DNA of 64,000 nt, from assembly GCA_020744425.1 (NCBI GenBank), contig JAGMUV010000037.1, forward strand, positions 1 to 64,000, read 5' to 3'. A program made the translations under genes and the position numbers. Shown here piece by piece: positions 43,383 to 54,871 of the stretch. Numbering within the stretch: position 1 is the first letter of the stretch; every line of letters starts with the position of its first letter. This stretch comes from Dactylonectria macrodidyma. Lineage: Eukaryota > Ascomycota > Sordariomycetes > Hypocreales > Nectriaceae. The notes beneath the pieces were generated by a model that had not been told where the DNA came from, searched no databases, and saw nothing but the letters and a program-made list of their open reading frames with translations.

Positions 43383-44306
43383 ATGTCTCAACGCGCCGCC
43401 AAAAGGGCCAGAACCGAAGTTAATTGCGATGGAACTGGCTGTGGAGATCGAGTCTGCATTAGCCGCTATGGCGAAAATGAAGATGAAGAAGAATACACAG
43501 ATCCTCAAGATGAGGAGGACTTGTCGGACGCCGACACCAACCTTCAGAAGCTCCAGAGCCAGATTGGCCAGCTGCAAGAAACGATGCTGCAGGCAACCGG
43601 AGCCCCTGCACCCATGCCAGACTACCACCAGATGATGGCGCAACTCGACCATGCCACTGCATACGGCATCCTCGATCAGATGATCAGGGAGAACCCCGCT
43701 GCCCAGGTTGCCATCTCGACGGCCTGGGCGAAGCAGCAAGCTGAGAGACGAGCAGCGTGGGCGAAGCAGCAGACGGAGATACACGCGGAGAAACAAGCAG
43801 AGAGACAGAGATTGGCGCAGCGAGTCATCAATTTCGACTGCTACAGTAAGACCGTCTGGCACACCCTCAACACAAGCCATTATAGCAAGTTGAAGAGCAG
43901 CAAGCAGTTTGAGGCGGCCTACGACGCGTGGAAGGATATCCTTGTGTGCGTCCAGCAGATCGAAACCCAGACGACGGAGGCCAGTTCGTTTGGAACCAAG
44001 CAGAGCGCTCTGGAGACAATTCGCAAGATTCTCAAGAGCATCCTCCTTGTGAATGACACGCTGGGGCATGAAGTTAGGAAGAAGTTACAATCGGACGATG
44101 AGATCGTAAATGTCATGATTGGCATTCTTGAACACATGAGCCTTGAGGAGCGGGTCAAAGTCGGCCAGGCGGCGGATGAGAAAGGCTCGCTTATCAGCAA
44201 GATCGAATGGGTCAGAGAGGAAGGGAAAGCCTACTGCCTCGAAGGCCTTGCCGACCTTGACGTGGTTCTTGAGATGATGGGAGTGGCATACCAAGAGCCC
44301 GCTTAA
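43383..44306 (+). CDS. hypothetical protein, nuclear-looking, 307 residues
   Basis: ATG at 43383 (MSQRAAKRARTEVN) is preferred; the frame is open for 438 bases upstream but that part looks like leader. The N-terminus is basic (AAKRAR), followed by an acidic stretch EDEEEYTDPQDEEDLSD. A repeated AWAKQQAE/AWAKQQTE helix makes a coiled coil at about 118-148. A helical C-terminal domain follows (WHTLNTSHYSKLKSSKQFE ... VVLEMMG). No enzyme motif. It appears intact and shows no transposon features; the function is unknown. Confidence 0.7.
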   Translation: MSQRAAKRARTEVNCDGTGCGDRVCISRYGENEDEEEYTDPQDEEDLSDADTNLQKLQSQIGQLQETMLQATGAPAPMPDYHQMMAQLDHATAYGILDQMIRENPAAQVAISTAWAKQQAERRAAWAKQQTEIHAEKQAERQRLAQRVINFDCYSKTVWHTLNTSHYSKLKSSKQFEAAYDAWKDILVCVQQIETQTTEASSFGTKQSALETIRKILKSILLVNDTLGHEVRKKLQSDDEIVNVMIGILEHMSLEERVKVGQAADEKGSLISKIEWVREEGKAYCLEGLADLDVVLEMMGVAYQEPA

Positions 44307-44369
44307 GTGTCAGATAACTGTTACGCCACTAGCAAAAGTGTAGGCCCACACTCAGTGTGGAATAATAGT

Positions 44370-45463
44370 ACCCTAGTAGTAGTAGTAGATTTATTACGCC
44401 CGGGAGAACGGATCTCATAGGGCCATGGAACACGCTATGCTATTTACATTTCTGCCACCTTCAATCCTGACCACAAGTAAAGCCCCACTTTCTCTCCCTG
44501 AATCACTTTCGTTTGGCCTCGCTTGACTCTCTCTGACAGGCCTGCTTGAAGGCCAATTTCTCCAAGTGTTCAGCATCCTATCCTCAGCAGCTGAAGCGTG
44601 GTCTGTCAAAATGAGGCTGTACTGTGTTAGTATTGTGCCACTGTTTCCTGGTTCCGGCTGTTAGTATGTCCCATTCTCCTACTTCACTCCCAACCTTCCT
44701 GTCTTCATCGCAAATTTGATCGTTGCTCGCACCGCCTGTAGGTTAGGTGACCACTTCGGTCCGTCCAATGCCGACTTTCCTCCCAAAAAGAACGATAGGT
44801 TTCCTATCTCGCTTTGCCTGATTTGTCTTATGCCTTCGCGTTGTGCGTCCCACTTGGTGCATCGAAAGAGAAAATGTTCCATCGTCTCGACTGCCCTTCC
44901 ACAGTCGCACAAGTCTGATTCCACTGCACCGATCCTCGACAGGTAGCTGTTAATCCTCGCCATTCCCGTGCGCAACTGCGAAAGCGTGTCTGCTTCGCGC
45001 CTCTTCAGTCCGTCGTACAGCACCTTTGTGTGTTTTCCTGGTAGCGCTTTGTCAACCCTCTTGGAGAAGCCGCCCACTCTGTCCGGTAGTGTCTGGTGCT
45101 GTTGTAGCTGCTCTCTCGCTAGTCTTATCCGCGTCGATCGGGCTTGGTACGGCTGTGTCTCTGGCATGCGCCCCGATTCAGTTGCTCTCTGGGCCTGTCT
45201 CTTCGCCTTGGGCCCCAAGGGGAACGCATCATCCCGAGAGGGTACCCAAATCATCTTGACCCTGTTGTTGCCTTTTCTTAGCCGTCGGATGTGGTTGTAG
45301 ATTTCTCGGATGGCGCACTGTCCCGATTGTTGTCGTGGTCGCGCGATCGCCTTCAGTGCTGACTGGCCGCTTGACAGTATGGTAAGCCTTCGGTCCCGTA
45401 ATCCGTCAGGCATACATCGCAATGCCATTGCTATCGCCCCTAGCTCGGCTGTGTAGGGATCCT
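44370..45463 (-). mobile_element. 5'-truncated LINE, 3' fragment
   Basis: The minus strand carries the end of a LINE ORF2 (see 44679-45463), then a 3' untranslated part. That part contains gaggataggatgctgaacac, also present at 50638, and ends in repeated cta triplets around 44370-44386. Truncation at the 5' end is usual for LINE insertion. I could not identify the target duplication. Confidence 0.75.
44679..45463 (-). pseudogene. LINE ORF2, RNase H end and C-terminal zinc motif
   Basis: Starts inside the RNase H domain at DPYTAELGAIAMAL (Glu of the active site) and continues with ILSSGQSALKAI and WVPSRDD. The C-terminal motif LCDCGRAVETMEHFLFRC is a CC-H-C knuckle found at the end of many Tad-like and I-like ORF2 proteins. 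Endonuclease and reverse transcriptase are missing. The open frame is intact to the stop. Confidence 0.85.
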
Positions 45464-45629
45464 ACATGCTATGCGACATGTCACATATCACCACCAGGTC
45501 ACCTTCCTTTGTCATCTTACTTTCTTGGCATGCAGATGTTAAGAAAGTAGCCCCAATTACACCAATTTCCTTAACAAGTGCACCACAACAGCCACAAACC
45601 TGCGCTTCGCGCAGCCCATAGCGGCGGCG

Positions 45630-47289
45630 ATGGCATCTGCCACCACCCGCCCGCCTGATGTCTCAGATCCTTTCGACCTGGGAATTCATACCCCCGCCAA
45701 TCTCAATCGAAGAGCCCGCACTGCCCTCCTGCAAAACAGCCCCGCTGTCGTGAATGGACCTGTTGGTGTCCCGCCCGCCTTCGGGAGGACGGCCCAAACG
45801 CCGTCTTCACCACTTAATGCCATCTCTACTGCTGCGGCCACGGAAGGAGCCCAGCTCGCCCACCCTGAACCCTCCCCTGACCCTACCCCGACTAATGAAC
45901 AGCAACCAGTCTCTATTTTTGAAGCAGCCACTAAGCTCGCGCGCGACCGTGTGGAGGAGTACAATGCCAAGTTGAAGGTGTTTCAGGCCTTCTGCGCTAA
46001 ATTTGAAGAAGCAGCAAAACAATTCACCACTGGACCCGAACGGGAATTCGCTCAAAAGTTTGCCGACAGCTTCTTAGACGCCTGGAATCAAGCACTCACC
46101 GACGCCAAATCTGTTCCGGTACCGACCTATAGCACGGTCGCGGCCTCGCCCCCGGCCGCAAACAATGCCCTCGCCCACCAACCCCGACACCATCAACAAC
46201 ATCGCCAACAACAACAACCCCCTCATCGCCAGGGACAACCGACCGCAGGTGCCCCACCCCGAGAGGACCTCCGCGTCTTCATCCGGCTGGACGCGGAAGC
46301 TCCGGCCAGGACCCACAACGACTACGCAATCCGGTCCCATATATCCCGGAAACTCGGAGTGGACCCACGCAAGATCCCCCGGGTGCTCCAAGTCAGGTCC
46401 GGATGGGCCGTACTTGCCGCCGACATAACCACCCGCGACCTCCTCGTACAGAGACAGACCGAATGGGCAGCCGATCTGGGTGCCACACCCATAGAGACCC
46501 GGCAGGAGTGGTTTACCTACCTGGTCCCAGACTACCCCTGCAAGCTGGTCGACCTCTACGGTAATGAGGTCGACAGCGATGCTGCCATGAATGAAGAAAT
46601 TGAAATTCAGACTGGTCTAAAGCCTGTCAACATACGCCCCGCACGGCAACAATCGGACAGCCCCCTGACAAAATCTCTGCTTGTGTCTTTTCTTGAACCC
46701 GTCAATAAACATTGGCGCCTCTTCAACAGCCGACCAGCAAGGCGCATCAAGAAGACCGACCGGCCAAGGCAGTGCAATATATGTTTGGACTACCACCCGT
46801 CACGTACCTGCCATCGGCTCCCCCTGTGCAAACGCTGCGGCAAAGCCGACGGCCACGAGTCCGGGGACTGTAATTACCGCCCCCGAGCAATGCGCCAACT
46901 GCCTCGGCCCGCACAGCGCCAACTTCGCCGAATGCCCAGCCCGCCCGAAGAAGGTACACGGCGCGTTCCGCCGGTTGACCAAAGTACAAAGGGACCATGT
47001 CCGAGCTGTAGGCGCGGAAACATATCGCCAGCGCAACGCAGGATCGCAACAGCACGCACCTGACCTACAGCAAGACATACAGCAAAACGGCCCTCAGCAA
47101 GACAGCACCGGGTCGCAAGAACGATCGAGCCCACGGGCTCCCAGCCCGGCCGCGTCGAGAGCGCCCTCATGCATAATGGTGGCCACAACCCCGGAGGCGG
47201 AGGAGGAACCCGAGCACCCAAGACCTGGCTCTCCAAGGAAGCGCCGCATCGTGTTGATCACGCGCATCCACGACCAAGGGGACGAGTAG
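45630..47289 (+). pseudogene. Tad-like LINE ORF1 (nucleic-acid-binding Gag-like protein), frameshifted
   Basis: ATG at 45630. An N-terminal Pro/Ala-rich part precedes a helical region (KLARDRVEEYNAKLKVFQA). A Q/H-rich linker is followed by an RRM-like block (DLRVFIRLDAEAP) and two zinc knuckles (CNICLDYHPSRTC..LPLC and CANCLGPHSANFAEC). The second knuckle lies in a different frame: one base slips in a C-rich run near 46885. ORF1 of this class binds its own RNA and moves it to the nucleus. The preceding interval 45464-45629 is its probable 5' leader. Confidence 0.8.
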
Positions 47290-47323
47290 ACGCCCACGGA
47301 CACGAAGACGTGACAGAAAGACT

Positions 47324-47400
47324 CTCCGAGTCTTTCAAGCCAACGTCGGCAAGGTCCCGCCAGTCCACGACTGTGCCCTCGCACTGGCAGACTCAGAGGT
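47324..47400 (+). pseudogene. start of LINE ORF2 endonuclease
   Basis: Reads RVFQANVGKVPPVHDCALAL, the typical first strand of an apurinic-like endonuclease in Tad-type ORF2, right after ORF1. It is cut at about 47401, where other DNA begins. The element is thus 3'-truncated, which LINE insertion does not produce, so a later rearrangement removed the rest. Confidence 0.65.
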
Positions 47401-47413
47401 CCCAACAAGCAGT

Positions 47414-50400
47414 CAGTTATCAATCAGTACTGATTACTGATTGATACTGATACGTTATCAGTATCAGTAAGCCCCTAATCAATCAATCAGTAATCAGTAA
47501 CGCACGTGACCAGGTTTTTCGTAGCGTCGATATTTTGTGACATTTCTACGTAGTTGCCTGTCACAGTGCATCAATTCAGTCCTACGTGGTGCTAAGATGT
47601 GTTAGCAGGTACATCCAGATCGCTGCGATCAGTGCGGTAAATCAGGTACTCAGCAACACAACCCATCGCCCGTGTCTGAACCCAGAATTACTTTCTACAT
47701 ATTCAACGGCAACCCAGTTTTTTTTTTACTTTGAATCGATATCTCAAATCGAATATTCGTGACATGAGGGACGATGAAGCGCCTGTTATCTTTCCAGGGA
47801 AACCAGCCCAGAGGAGTTAATAAGTACCAGCCCCGCCACAACAAACAGGTGAGATATGCGGTAGCCCTTATCCAATGTATCTCCTGAGTGCGTGAACACC
47901 TGCACAATGTCAATTGCCCCACATGCCTTCAGGAACCCCGGAAGTACGTGAGGGGTACGGAAAGTTTAATCCGTGAAAGATTTCGTGCCAATTCCCCGCC
48001 AAAACACCACCAATTCATTTTGATGAGAACGATGGAGTCCCCTCCAATTCTTGACGAGATCCGGGTCATCAATCCCTATGATGACAAGAGCTTCCTCGAT
48101 GAGAGGCACAGCCATCGCATTTGGCCAAATGACTCGACCCGGGCCGCGGTTTTTCCGACCGAAGAGGACCAAGGCACGACCTTCGAGCCCTTCCCAGTGG
48201 AACAGCGCGAATTTCACATCAACACACTGCCTCCAACGCCTCTGAAGCTATTCCAACTTTTCCTCCCTATATCACTCGTTGAAAAATGGGTCGTCTACAC
48301 CAAAAGCTGGGTCTCGTGGCTCAAAATGAACGGCTGGATTGACAGCTGGAAGACCGAAATGAAGCCAACTTCAAAACTCCACAAATGGGAAGGTCCAACG
48401 GCTTCAGAGGTGATGACGATGATTGCAGTGCTTATTTATATGGGTGTGCATAAGGAAAAGAAGATACGAAGCTATTGGGAGAGCCCCAAGCCCGGTATTC
48501 AACGGTCTCAACACTCATTTATTAAGTTCATTTCATACGATAACTTTCAACTTATCCACAGGCACCTTCGCCCCTTTGACCACACCCAAGTTGACGAGAC
48601 TGCACCACTTCCGAAGGTATTCCAAGGCGTTGAAGAGTGGTCTGAGCATATACAAGCCGTATCTATGCAGCTATTCCGGCCTGGATCTCAGCTGGCTATC
48701 GATGAGTGCATAATCCGCTATACGGGCAGAAATGACGCTATCACGACTATCAAAAGCAAGCCCGACCCCGTGGGCTTCAAGATTTGGGTCATAGCCCAGC
48801 TGGGCTTCTTTATTCACTGGCTATGGCATATCAAAGATGCAGAACACGGCGCTGTTGACGTTGAAATTTCAACGCAGACATTATCATCACAACCGTCACA
48901 ACCGTCACAAGCCCGGCCTAGGAAAAGAAGAAAGGCCTCAGCCAAGGCCGCAGAGAAAGCCCCTGATATAGAAGACAACAATGAAGCAGTAAATTCTACC
49001 CAAGCCGTCGTTGTTAATCTTACAAAAACACTGCCAAAATCGACATATCACGTATTTGTGGATAACCTCTTCTCGTCCCCACCTCTCTTCCGCAACCTCC
49101 GCAAACAGGGCTACGGGGCCACTGGCACAGCTCGTACGAATAGCGGCATCCACGAGGAATTAGTCAGGGATAAGAACGATGACGGCAAGGTAAAAAAAAT
49201 GTACGAATTTAATGCCGTCAAGGCGATACCAACCCCTGACAACCAGGTACTGACTTCAGATACTTTTAGCTGAGAATCCCCTACTAATTCGTCTTCATGC
49301 TATAACCATAGGTCAACCAAATCGCTTGGAAGGACAATAAGCTTGTGTTATTCTTATCTACCGTGTTCACCGGTGCCGACGATGAGCGTGTCATCCGACA
49401 GAGAAAGAAGCCGTCATCCAAGAAGTCAGAGGCCAAGCCGATACGCCTTTTTTTTGGTAACGAAGCTATCAAAATGATCAACATACCGACAGTAGCTGCT
49501 GCTTATAACGACGAGATGAACCATGTTGACCGAGGTGACCAATTGAGGTCATATTATAAGTATGATCATGCCCTACGCCGTGGTGCATGGCAGGCACTAG
49601 CCTGGACCTTCCTCCTTGATGTGGCCCTTATTAACAGCTATGTTGTTCAACTTCACGGGCAGCCAAATTGGAAGAGATATACCAACCACAGAGCGTGGCG
49701 AGAGTGCATTTATAACGAATTATTTAACGCCTACGGTTACGACAGTCAGGCAAGGAAGCACTACCGAGCAGGAGACGAGCGTGATCTACAAAGCCCTCAA
49801 TTACAGAGGGAACACACCAATCGTGAGATCAATCACGTCAACCGTCATGTCATGTCAGACTGCCTAGCCTGTCAGGGGTGTCGGCAAGGGCAGGTGAGAG
49901 CAAAAGCTCAGAAATGGAGCCCTCTTGAAGAGATCACCGGCAATGAGGAGAAAAGGGAGGAAGAGACGCTGCGGTCGCAAACCTCGTATGGCTGCCGTAT
50001 TTGTAATGTAGCAATTTGTAAGTCCAAGCATTGCTGGGACTTCTATCACCACCTAATTTAGCAGAAGAATTTTGTACCATTAATTTGGTACATTTTAATT
50101 GGCTACAACCCCTCATCGTGACCTCGTTGCAGGTTTTCACGCACTCGGGAGATAGGGTAGGTTGACTCACGTAACTGCTGCGCAATGCACTTGACATCCC
50201 AGCAAACACGCTGGTCTCTACAAAATATCCATCATACAAGTTGGAGGCATAGTAGCTGTACTTTTCCTGGCGAGAGCGCCTTGCTGGCATTGATTCCACC
50301 CTGGTTCGAGTCATATTTCCCAGTTGTCGTTTCGCCGTCGAGAAGGGAAAATTCCGTTCAGGGTTCAAATCCATGATACTCCACGAGCACTTCCCGTGGA

Positions 50401-50607
50401 TTTAGGATCACTCAGTGACCCGTGCATGAGTGCACGGACCTCTTTACGTCACGTGTAAACCCTGAATCCAATCAACTGAGGCCTGAAGTTCAGTGGACTT
50501 GAACCCTGATTACGTCATGTCTTGGCATTTACTGATAAGCTAATCAATCAGTATCAGTAGCATAGTAATCAATCAATCAGTTATCAGTAAGGGCCTTATC
50601 AATCAGT
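47414..50607 (+). mobile_element. PiggyBac-like DNA transposon with ATCAGTA-rich ends
   Basis: Both ends are packed with atcagtac/tactgat motifs in mixed orientation (47414-47510 and 50530-50607). The outermost agtactgat is inverted between ends. A transposase gene lies inside. No TTAA flanks are present, so the exact borders are open. Between 50062 and 50530 there is no further gene. A 12-mer CCAACAAGCAGT sits just outside the left end and its inverse just outside the right end. Confidence 0.7.
48032..50061 (+). CDS. PiggyBac-like transposase (DDE_Tnp_1_7 type), 654 residues
   Basis: Two exons, 48032-49246 and 49312-50061, with a 65-bp intron (branch CTATAACC, acceptor ATAG). The start MESPPILDEI is chosen by alignment with the relative at 62597; an ATG nine bases upstream is possible. 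Three catalytic aspartates are visible: LAIDECIIRYTGR, YHVFVDNLFSSP and NHVDRGDQ. A basic insert (PRKRRKASAK) lies before the second. The C-terminus has a cysteine-rich motif, CLACQGCRQG then CRICNVAICKSKHCW, as in other PiggyBac-type enzymes that bind DNA ends. No stop interrupts it, so this copy could be active. The second exon starts VNQIAWKDN, also in the relative. Confidence 0.88.
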
Positions 50608-50619
50608 ACTGCTTGTTGG

Positions 50620-50830
50620 TCAGCTGCTGAGGATAGGATGCTGAACACTTGGGGAAATTGGCCTTCAAGCAGGCCTGTCACGACATATACACCAGATTGG
50701 ACCAGTTAGTAAAAGTGAAATTTTGGGGCTTCGGGTGATTATGGAAGAACTGTACGAAACGAAAATAGCTTAGCGCAAAGGCCCTCTGGGGTGTGTCCCC
50801 CCGGGCGAAATAAAATCCTTACCTTACCTT
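50620..50830 (+). mobile_element. 211-bp LINE 3' fragment with 12-bp target duplication
   Basis: Only 3' untranslated sequence, shared with the LINE at 44.5 kb (gaggataggatgctgaacac...ttggccttcaagcaggcctg). It ends in a ccttaccttacctt tail. ACTGCTTGTTGG flanks it on both sides (50608-50619 and 50831-50842) as a direct repeat. This is a clean, severely 5'-truncated LINE insertion. Confidence 0.8.
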
Positions 50831-53800
50831 ACTGCTTGTTGGGATGTCTGGGCAGACTCGGAACGATACGACATCGTTCTCCTCCAAGAACCATGGACAA
50901 CGATAGCAAACTCCCGTTGCCTCACGAAGACTCACCCTGCATATGACACATACTCTCCAGTTGAAGCCTGGAACAACAACAGCACCCGACCCAGGGTCAT
51001 GACATATGTCCGCCGAGATTCCCAACTCGTAGCAGACCAAAACCGACCCTACATAAGCCGTGATATTCTGTGGCTTACGGTCAACGATACAATAATCGTC
51101 AACTTCTATCGCCAGAACGACGAAAGAGATGCGCTGGACACTCTGCTGCAATGGCCGATCCCCGATCGCTGCCTTGTGGCAGGCGACTTCAATGCTCGAC
51201 ATCACACCTGGCAGACAGGCCCGACTACGAACCGCGGCCACGAGATTGCCCATTGGGCATCCGAAAACGACCTCAGCCTACTGAACACCTTAGACGTCCC
51301 CACAAACCCACACGGCAACACTATCGACCTCACCTTTACGAACGTACCTCTCGCGGAAGCCAACATCGAGGACCACCTCGCCACCAGCTCGGATCACTTC
51401 ACTCTTAGCACAACGCTACCAAACATCGCGCCAGCACCAATACAGCCAGGCAAGATCCGGGTGACAACAGACGACGAACTCAAGCGGTTTGTAGAAATCG
51501 TAGAACTTGGATCGGCTGGGATCCCTGCCACTGCCTCGAGTGCACCAGAACTAGATGAGCTTGCATCCACACTTGTGAACCTGCTGCAGTCAGCAGCGAA
51601 GGCGGCAGGCCGACCTGCGAGGAAGGGAGCACGCAACGCCCCATGGTGGACTGAGGAGTGCGCCCTTGCCGCAGCCGGATATCGCGCGATCAGACGACTG
51701 TACCCCCTTGGATTCAACCAAGAGGTCCAGCTAGCCAAACGGGAGTTCCACCGCGTGGTCCGCCGAGCCAAGAGGATCTACTGGCGGAACCTGATCAACA
51801 GCTTCTCAGACAGCAGCTCCGTTTTTAAGGCCGTCCGATGGCTGAGATCGCCAGGAGCCTTCCAACCTCCTCCACTGCAAGTGGACGACGTGGTCTACGA
51901 AACCCAGCTGGACAAGGCTAACGCGCTCCGACGAGCTACTCTAGAGCGCAGAACGGCGGAGGATGACATCCAGGATCCCTGGATCCAGGTCAATCCTCAC
52001 AGAATGATCCCTTTCCCACAGGAAATCTCCCTTGAGGAAGCGCAGGACGCGACTCTTCAGACTGGAAATACATCTCCAGGAGTGGACAACATCACAGTCA
52101 AACTTCTCACGGCAGTATGGCACATCATCGGAACACACGTTCGCCGCCTCTTCGAGGGGTGTCTGGCCATAGGCCACCACCCGAAGCCTTTCAGAGCGGC
52201 CGAGGTGGTGATGATCGCCAAATCTGGACGTAGAGACCTGACAGAGCCGCGGGCATGGCGGCCTATCTCTCTGCTCTCTTGCCTCGGCAAGGGGCTAGAA
52301 CGGTTGGTCGCGCGCCGTCTTGCGTGGGCATGTATCCACTATGGAGTCCTCCACCCACAACAAGCCGGGGCGCTCCCGAAGAGGTCTGCGACAGACCTTG
52401 TGGCCGCCCTAGTCCACGACATTGAAGAAGTATTTGCCCTCAAGAAGGTGGCCACGCTGGTCACGATGGACATCCAAGGCGCTTTCGACACTGTCTTGCG
52501 CAACAGACTAATTCTGCGACTCCGCGAACAAGGCTGGCCGGAACATCTTGCACGATGGGCCGGTTCGTTTATGGACGACCGATCTGCCTGCGTCAGATAC
52601 CAGGATACTACCACTCCGCTCTCTCCTCTCCAATGCGGCCTCCCTCAGGGGTCGCCGGTATCGCCAATCCTATTTTTGCTATATACGGAGCCCATCTACA
52701 GACTAAGCAACCCTCAAGGCCGGTTCGGCTACGCAGACGACACAGCAATCCTGTGCACGGGCGACACGGTAGAGGAAACAGCGGCTGCAGCGTCAAGATC
52801 TGTCGAAGAAATGGTCCGCTGGGGCGCGGCGAACGGAATATCTTTCGACCCTAAGAAGACGGAAGTCATGCATTTCTCCCGGAGCAAACTCGAGACCACA
52901 CCGTCCATACGCCACGGCGATGTCGAAAAACACCCCGAGGCAGCAATGCGCTGGCTAGGCATCTGGCTGGACAGCAACCTGTCGTTCAGAGTCCACGTAG
53001 AGAAATGGACGGCTAAAGCCCAGGCTGTGGCCTACCATCTACGAGGACTCACCAACACGATACACGGCCCACTACCTAGTGCCGTGCGAAGCGCCGTCAG
53101 AGCATGCGTTGAACCGGTTCTGCTCTACGACACTGAAGTATGGTACCCAGGCGCAACCCAGCCGCGGTGGAACCAGCCGTCCAAAGACCGACCATCAGGT
53201 ATCCGGCATCTCCTGCGGAGAATGACCGACGCCATCGTGCATTCCATGCGAGCCATACTCCCCGTCTGGAGGACGACCCCCATCGCCATCCTCCATCGGG
53301 AAAGCGGAATACCTCCTATCGCCCAACTTCTCGAAGCACGTCGATACCGCTTCTCCGCCCGACTCAAATCCCTTGATGAGGCACATCCCCTCGCGAAGCG
53401 CACGCTTCCACCCAGACAACCCACCTACCACCCGCTCATCAAGCGGAAGTACCAAACTCTAACAGAGAGCAGCTTCAAGACCCGTCTCCGACGGACTAAT
53501 GAGCTCCTCGCACCCTGTCCACGCCCGGCTCTCATGCAAAAACGCTTCGACAAGGAACAGGACACACCCCTACAGACGGCAGCGAAAGAGGAATCGGCCG
53601 AGGCCTTCCTCCGGTGGGCTAAGACAGTAGGCCCAACCACTCTGATCGTATACTCAGACGGCTCCTTGTCCTCGGAAGGAGCAGCCAGCTATGGGTTTGC
53701 CATTCACCAGAAGGACCTTTCCATCTACGACGGCTCGGGCCGTCTTGGACCTGCCGAGGTGTTTGATGCTGAAGCTACAGGAGCACTGGAGGGCCTCAAG

Positions 53801-54484
53801 GCCGCTCTGAACCTCCCAGGATCAGCGACACGAAACATTGTGGTCTGCCTAGACAACCTGGCAGCCGCAACATGCCTACGGGGCACACCGTCCGATTCCT
53901 CACATGACGTCTTCCTCAAGTTCCAGGCGCTGGCTACATCTCATGGTGCCACACAAGTGCGCTGGATACCTGGCCACACAGACATCCCCGGCAACGAACA
54001 AGCGGATAAGCTGGCAAAAGCGGCTTCCTCGCTGCCGGAGCCAGAGGGTGCTCAGCCGACGCTGGCATATCTACGAAAGATGGCGAGGCAGAAACCGAAG
54101 GAAGCCTTTGAAGCATGGTGGGCAACCTCCGCCCCCGAGCAATATAAGAGATTCAATCTCAAGGCAACTACACGCTGCCCGCCGGAGCTCTCGCTCCCTC
54201 GGGCTGCTCTGCACCATTTACTCGCAGCAAGGTCCCTCCATGGGGATTTCGCTGCATACCACGAACGGTTCAACCACGAAGACGCGCGAATGACCTGCTC
54301 GTGCGGGCGACGCAAAGCACCTGATCATATCTTCTACTGCAGAAAGGTACCGCGACGGTGTCGAATGAGGCTTGTCCCGTCGCCGACCGCAACAGCCAAC
54401 CTCGCAATAGGAAGAAATTTCGACAAGTACACCAAGGTGGCCAAATCAAGCGGCTTCTTCGAGAAGATTTGTCCTCGTTACTAG
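50831..54484 (+). pseudogene. LINE ORF2, 5'-truncated: endonuclease, reverse transcriptase, RNase H
   Basis: Open without stops from 50831 to 54484, about 1217 codons, but lacking the first endonuclease strands. Order: endonuclease (YDIVLLQEPW, GDFNARHHTW, SSDHFTL), reverse transcriptase (GLPQGSPVSPILF, catalytic FGYADDTAIL near 52730), RNase H (VYSDGSLSSEG, DAEATGALEGL, CLDNLAAAT, WIPGHTDIPGNEQADKLAK) and a terminal CSCGRRKAPDHIFYC knuckle. This is a Tad-like, RNase H-bearing LINE. The family differs from that at 45630. With its start missing it cannot work, yet the long intact frame points to a recent arrival. Confidence 0.9.
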
Positions 54485-54871
54485 ACGAGGCAGACCTGAG
54501 ACGCACCCGCGTCTCTTCCTCTCCTTCCATTGTATTCTCTCTTCTCTCCTATCTTCTCTTTTATTCCTTTTCTTCAATTATACGGGCTTGACCGCCTCGT
54601 GCAGTCATGCCAATGCTCTCTCACCAGTCTCCCTAAAGACTGACCCATGTAGCGGCTACCACAGCCGCGCCTGGTCATTCCGCTGACGGATAACAGGCTC
54701 GACAGAAATGCGCCTCTGAGCCGATGATATGCTGGATAGTGGTCTTTTCTGTATTGTACGAAAGAATTGCGTAGATTTTAGCATTAGAGACTCTAGCTCA
54801 GCACGTCCTGTGCCCCAATAGGGGACTTTTCGGGCCTCACGGCCCTCGGACGAAAAATATACAAACAAAAA
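54485..54871 (+). other. LINE 3' untranslated region and junction
   Basis: CT-rich stretch after the ORF2 stop, then gggcctcacggccctcggacg and an A-rich tract (caaacaaaaaa) that ends exactly where helicase coding begins. This is probably the 3' tail of the preceding LINE, inserted in the Helitron. No gene is seen. Confidence 0.5.

Noticed and set aside
43459..44069. Long antisense frames over the gene at 43383
   Set aside because: Shadow frames caused by codon bias of the plus-strand gene.
50285..50380. tRNA-like B boxes (ggttcgagtc, ggttcaaatcc)
   Set aside because: No A box at the proper distance and no cloverleaf or acceptor stem could be drawn.
47414..50607. TTAA target site for the PiggyBac-like element
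   Set aside because: No TTAA at either candidate border, so I do not claim canonical PiggyBac ends.
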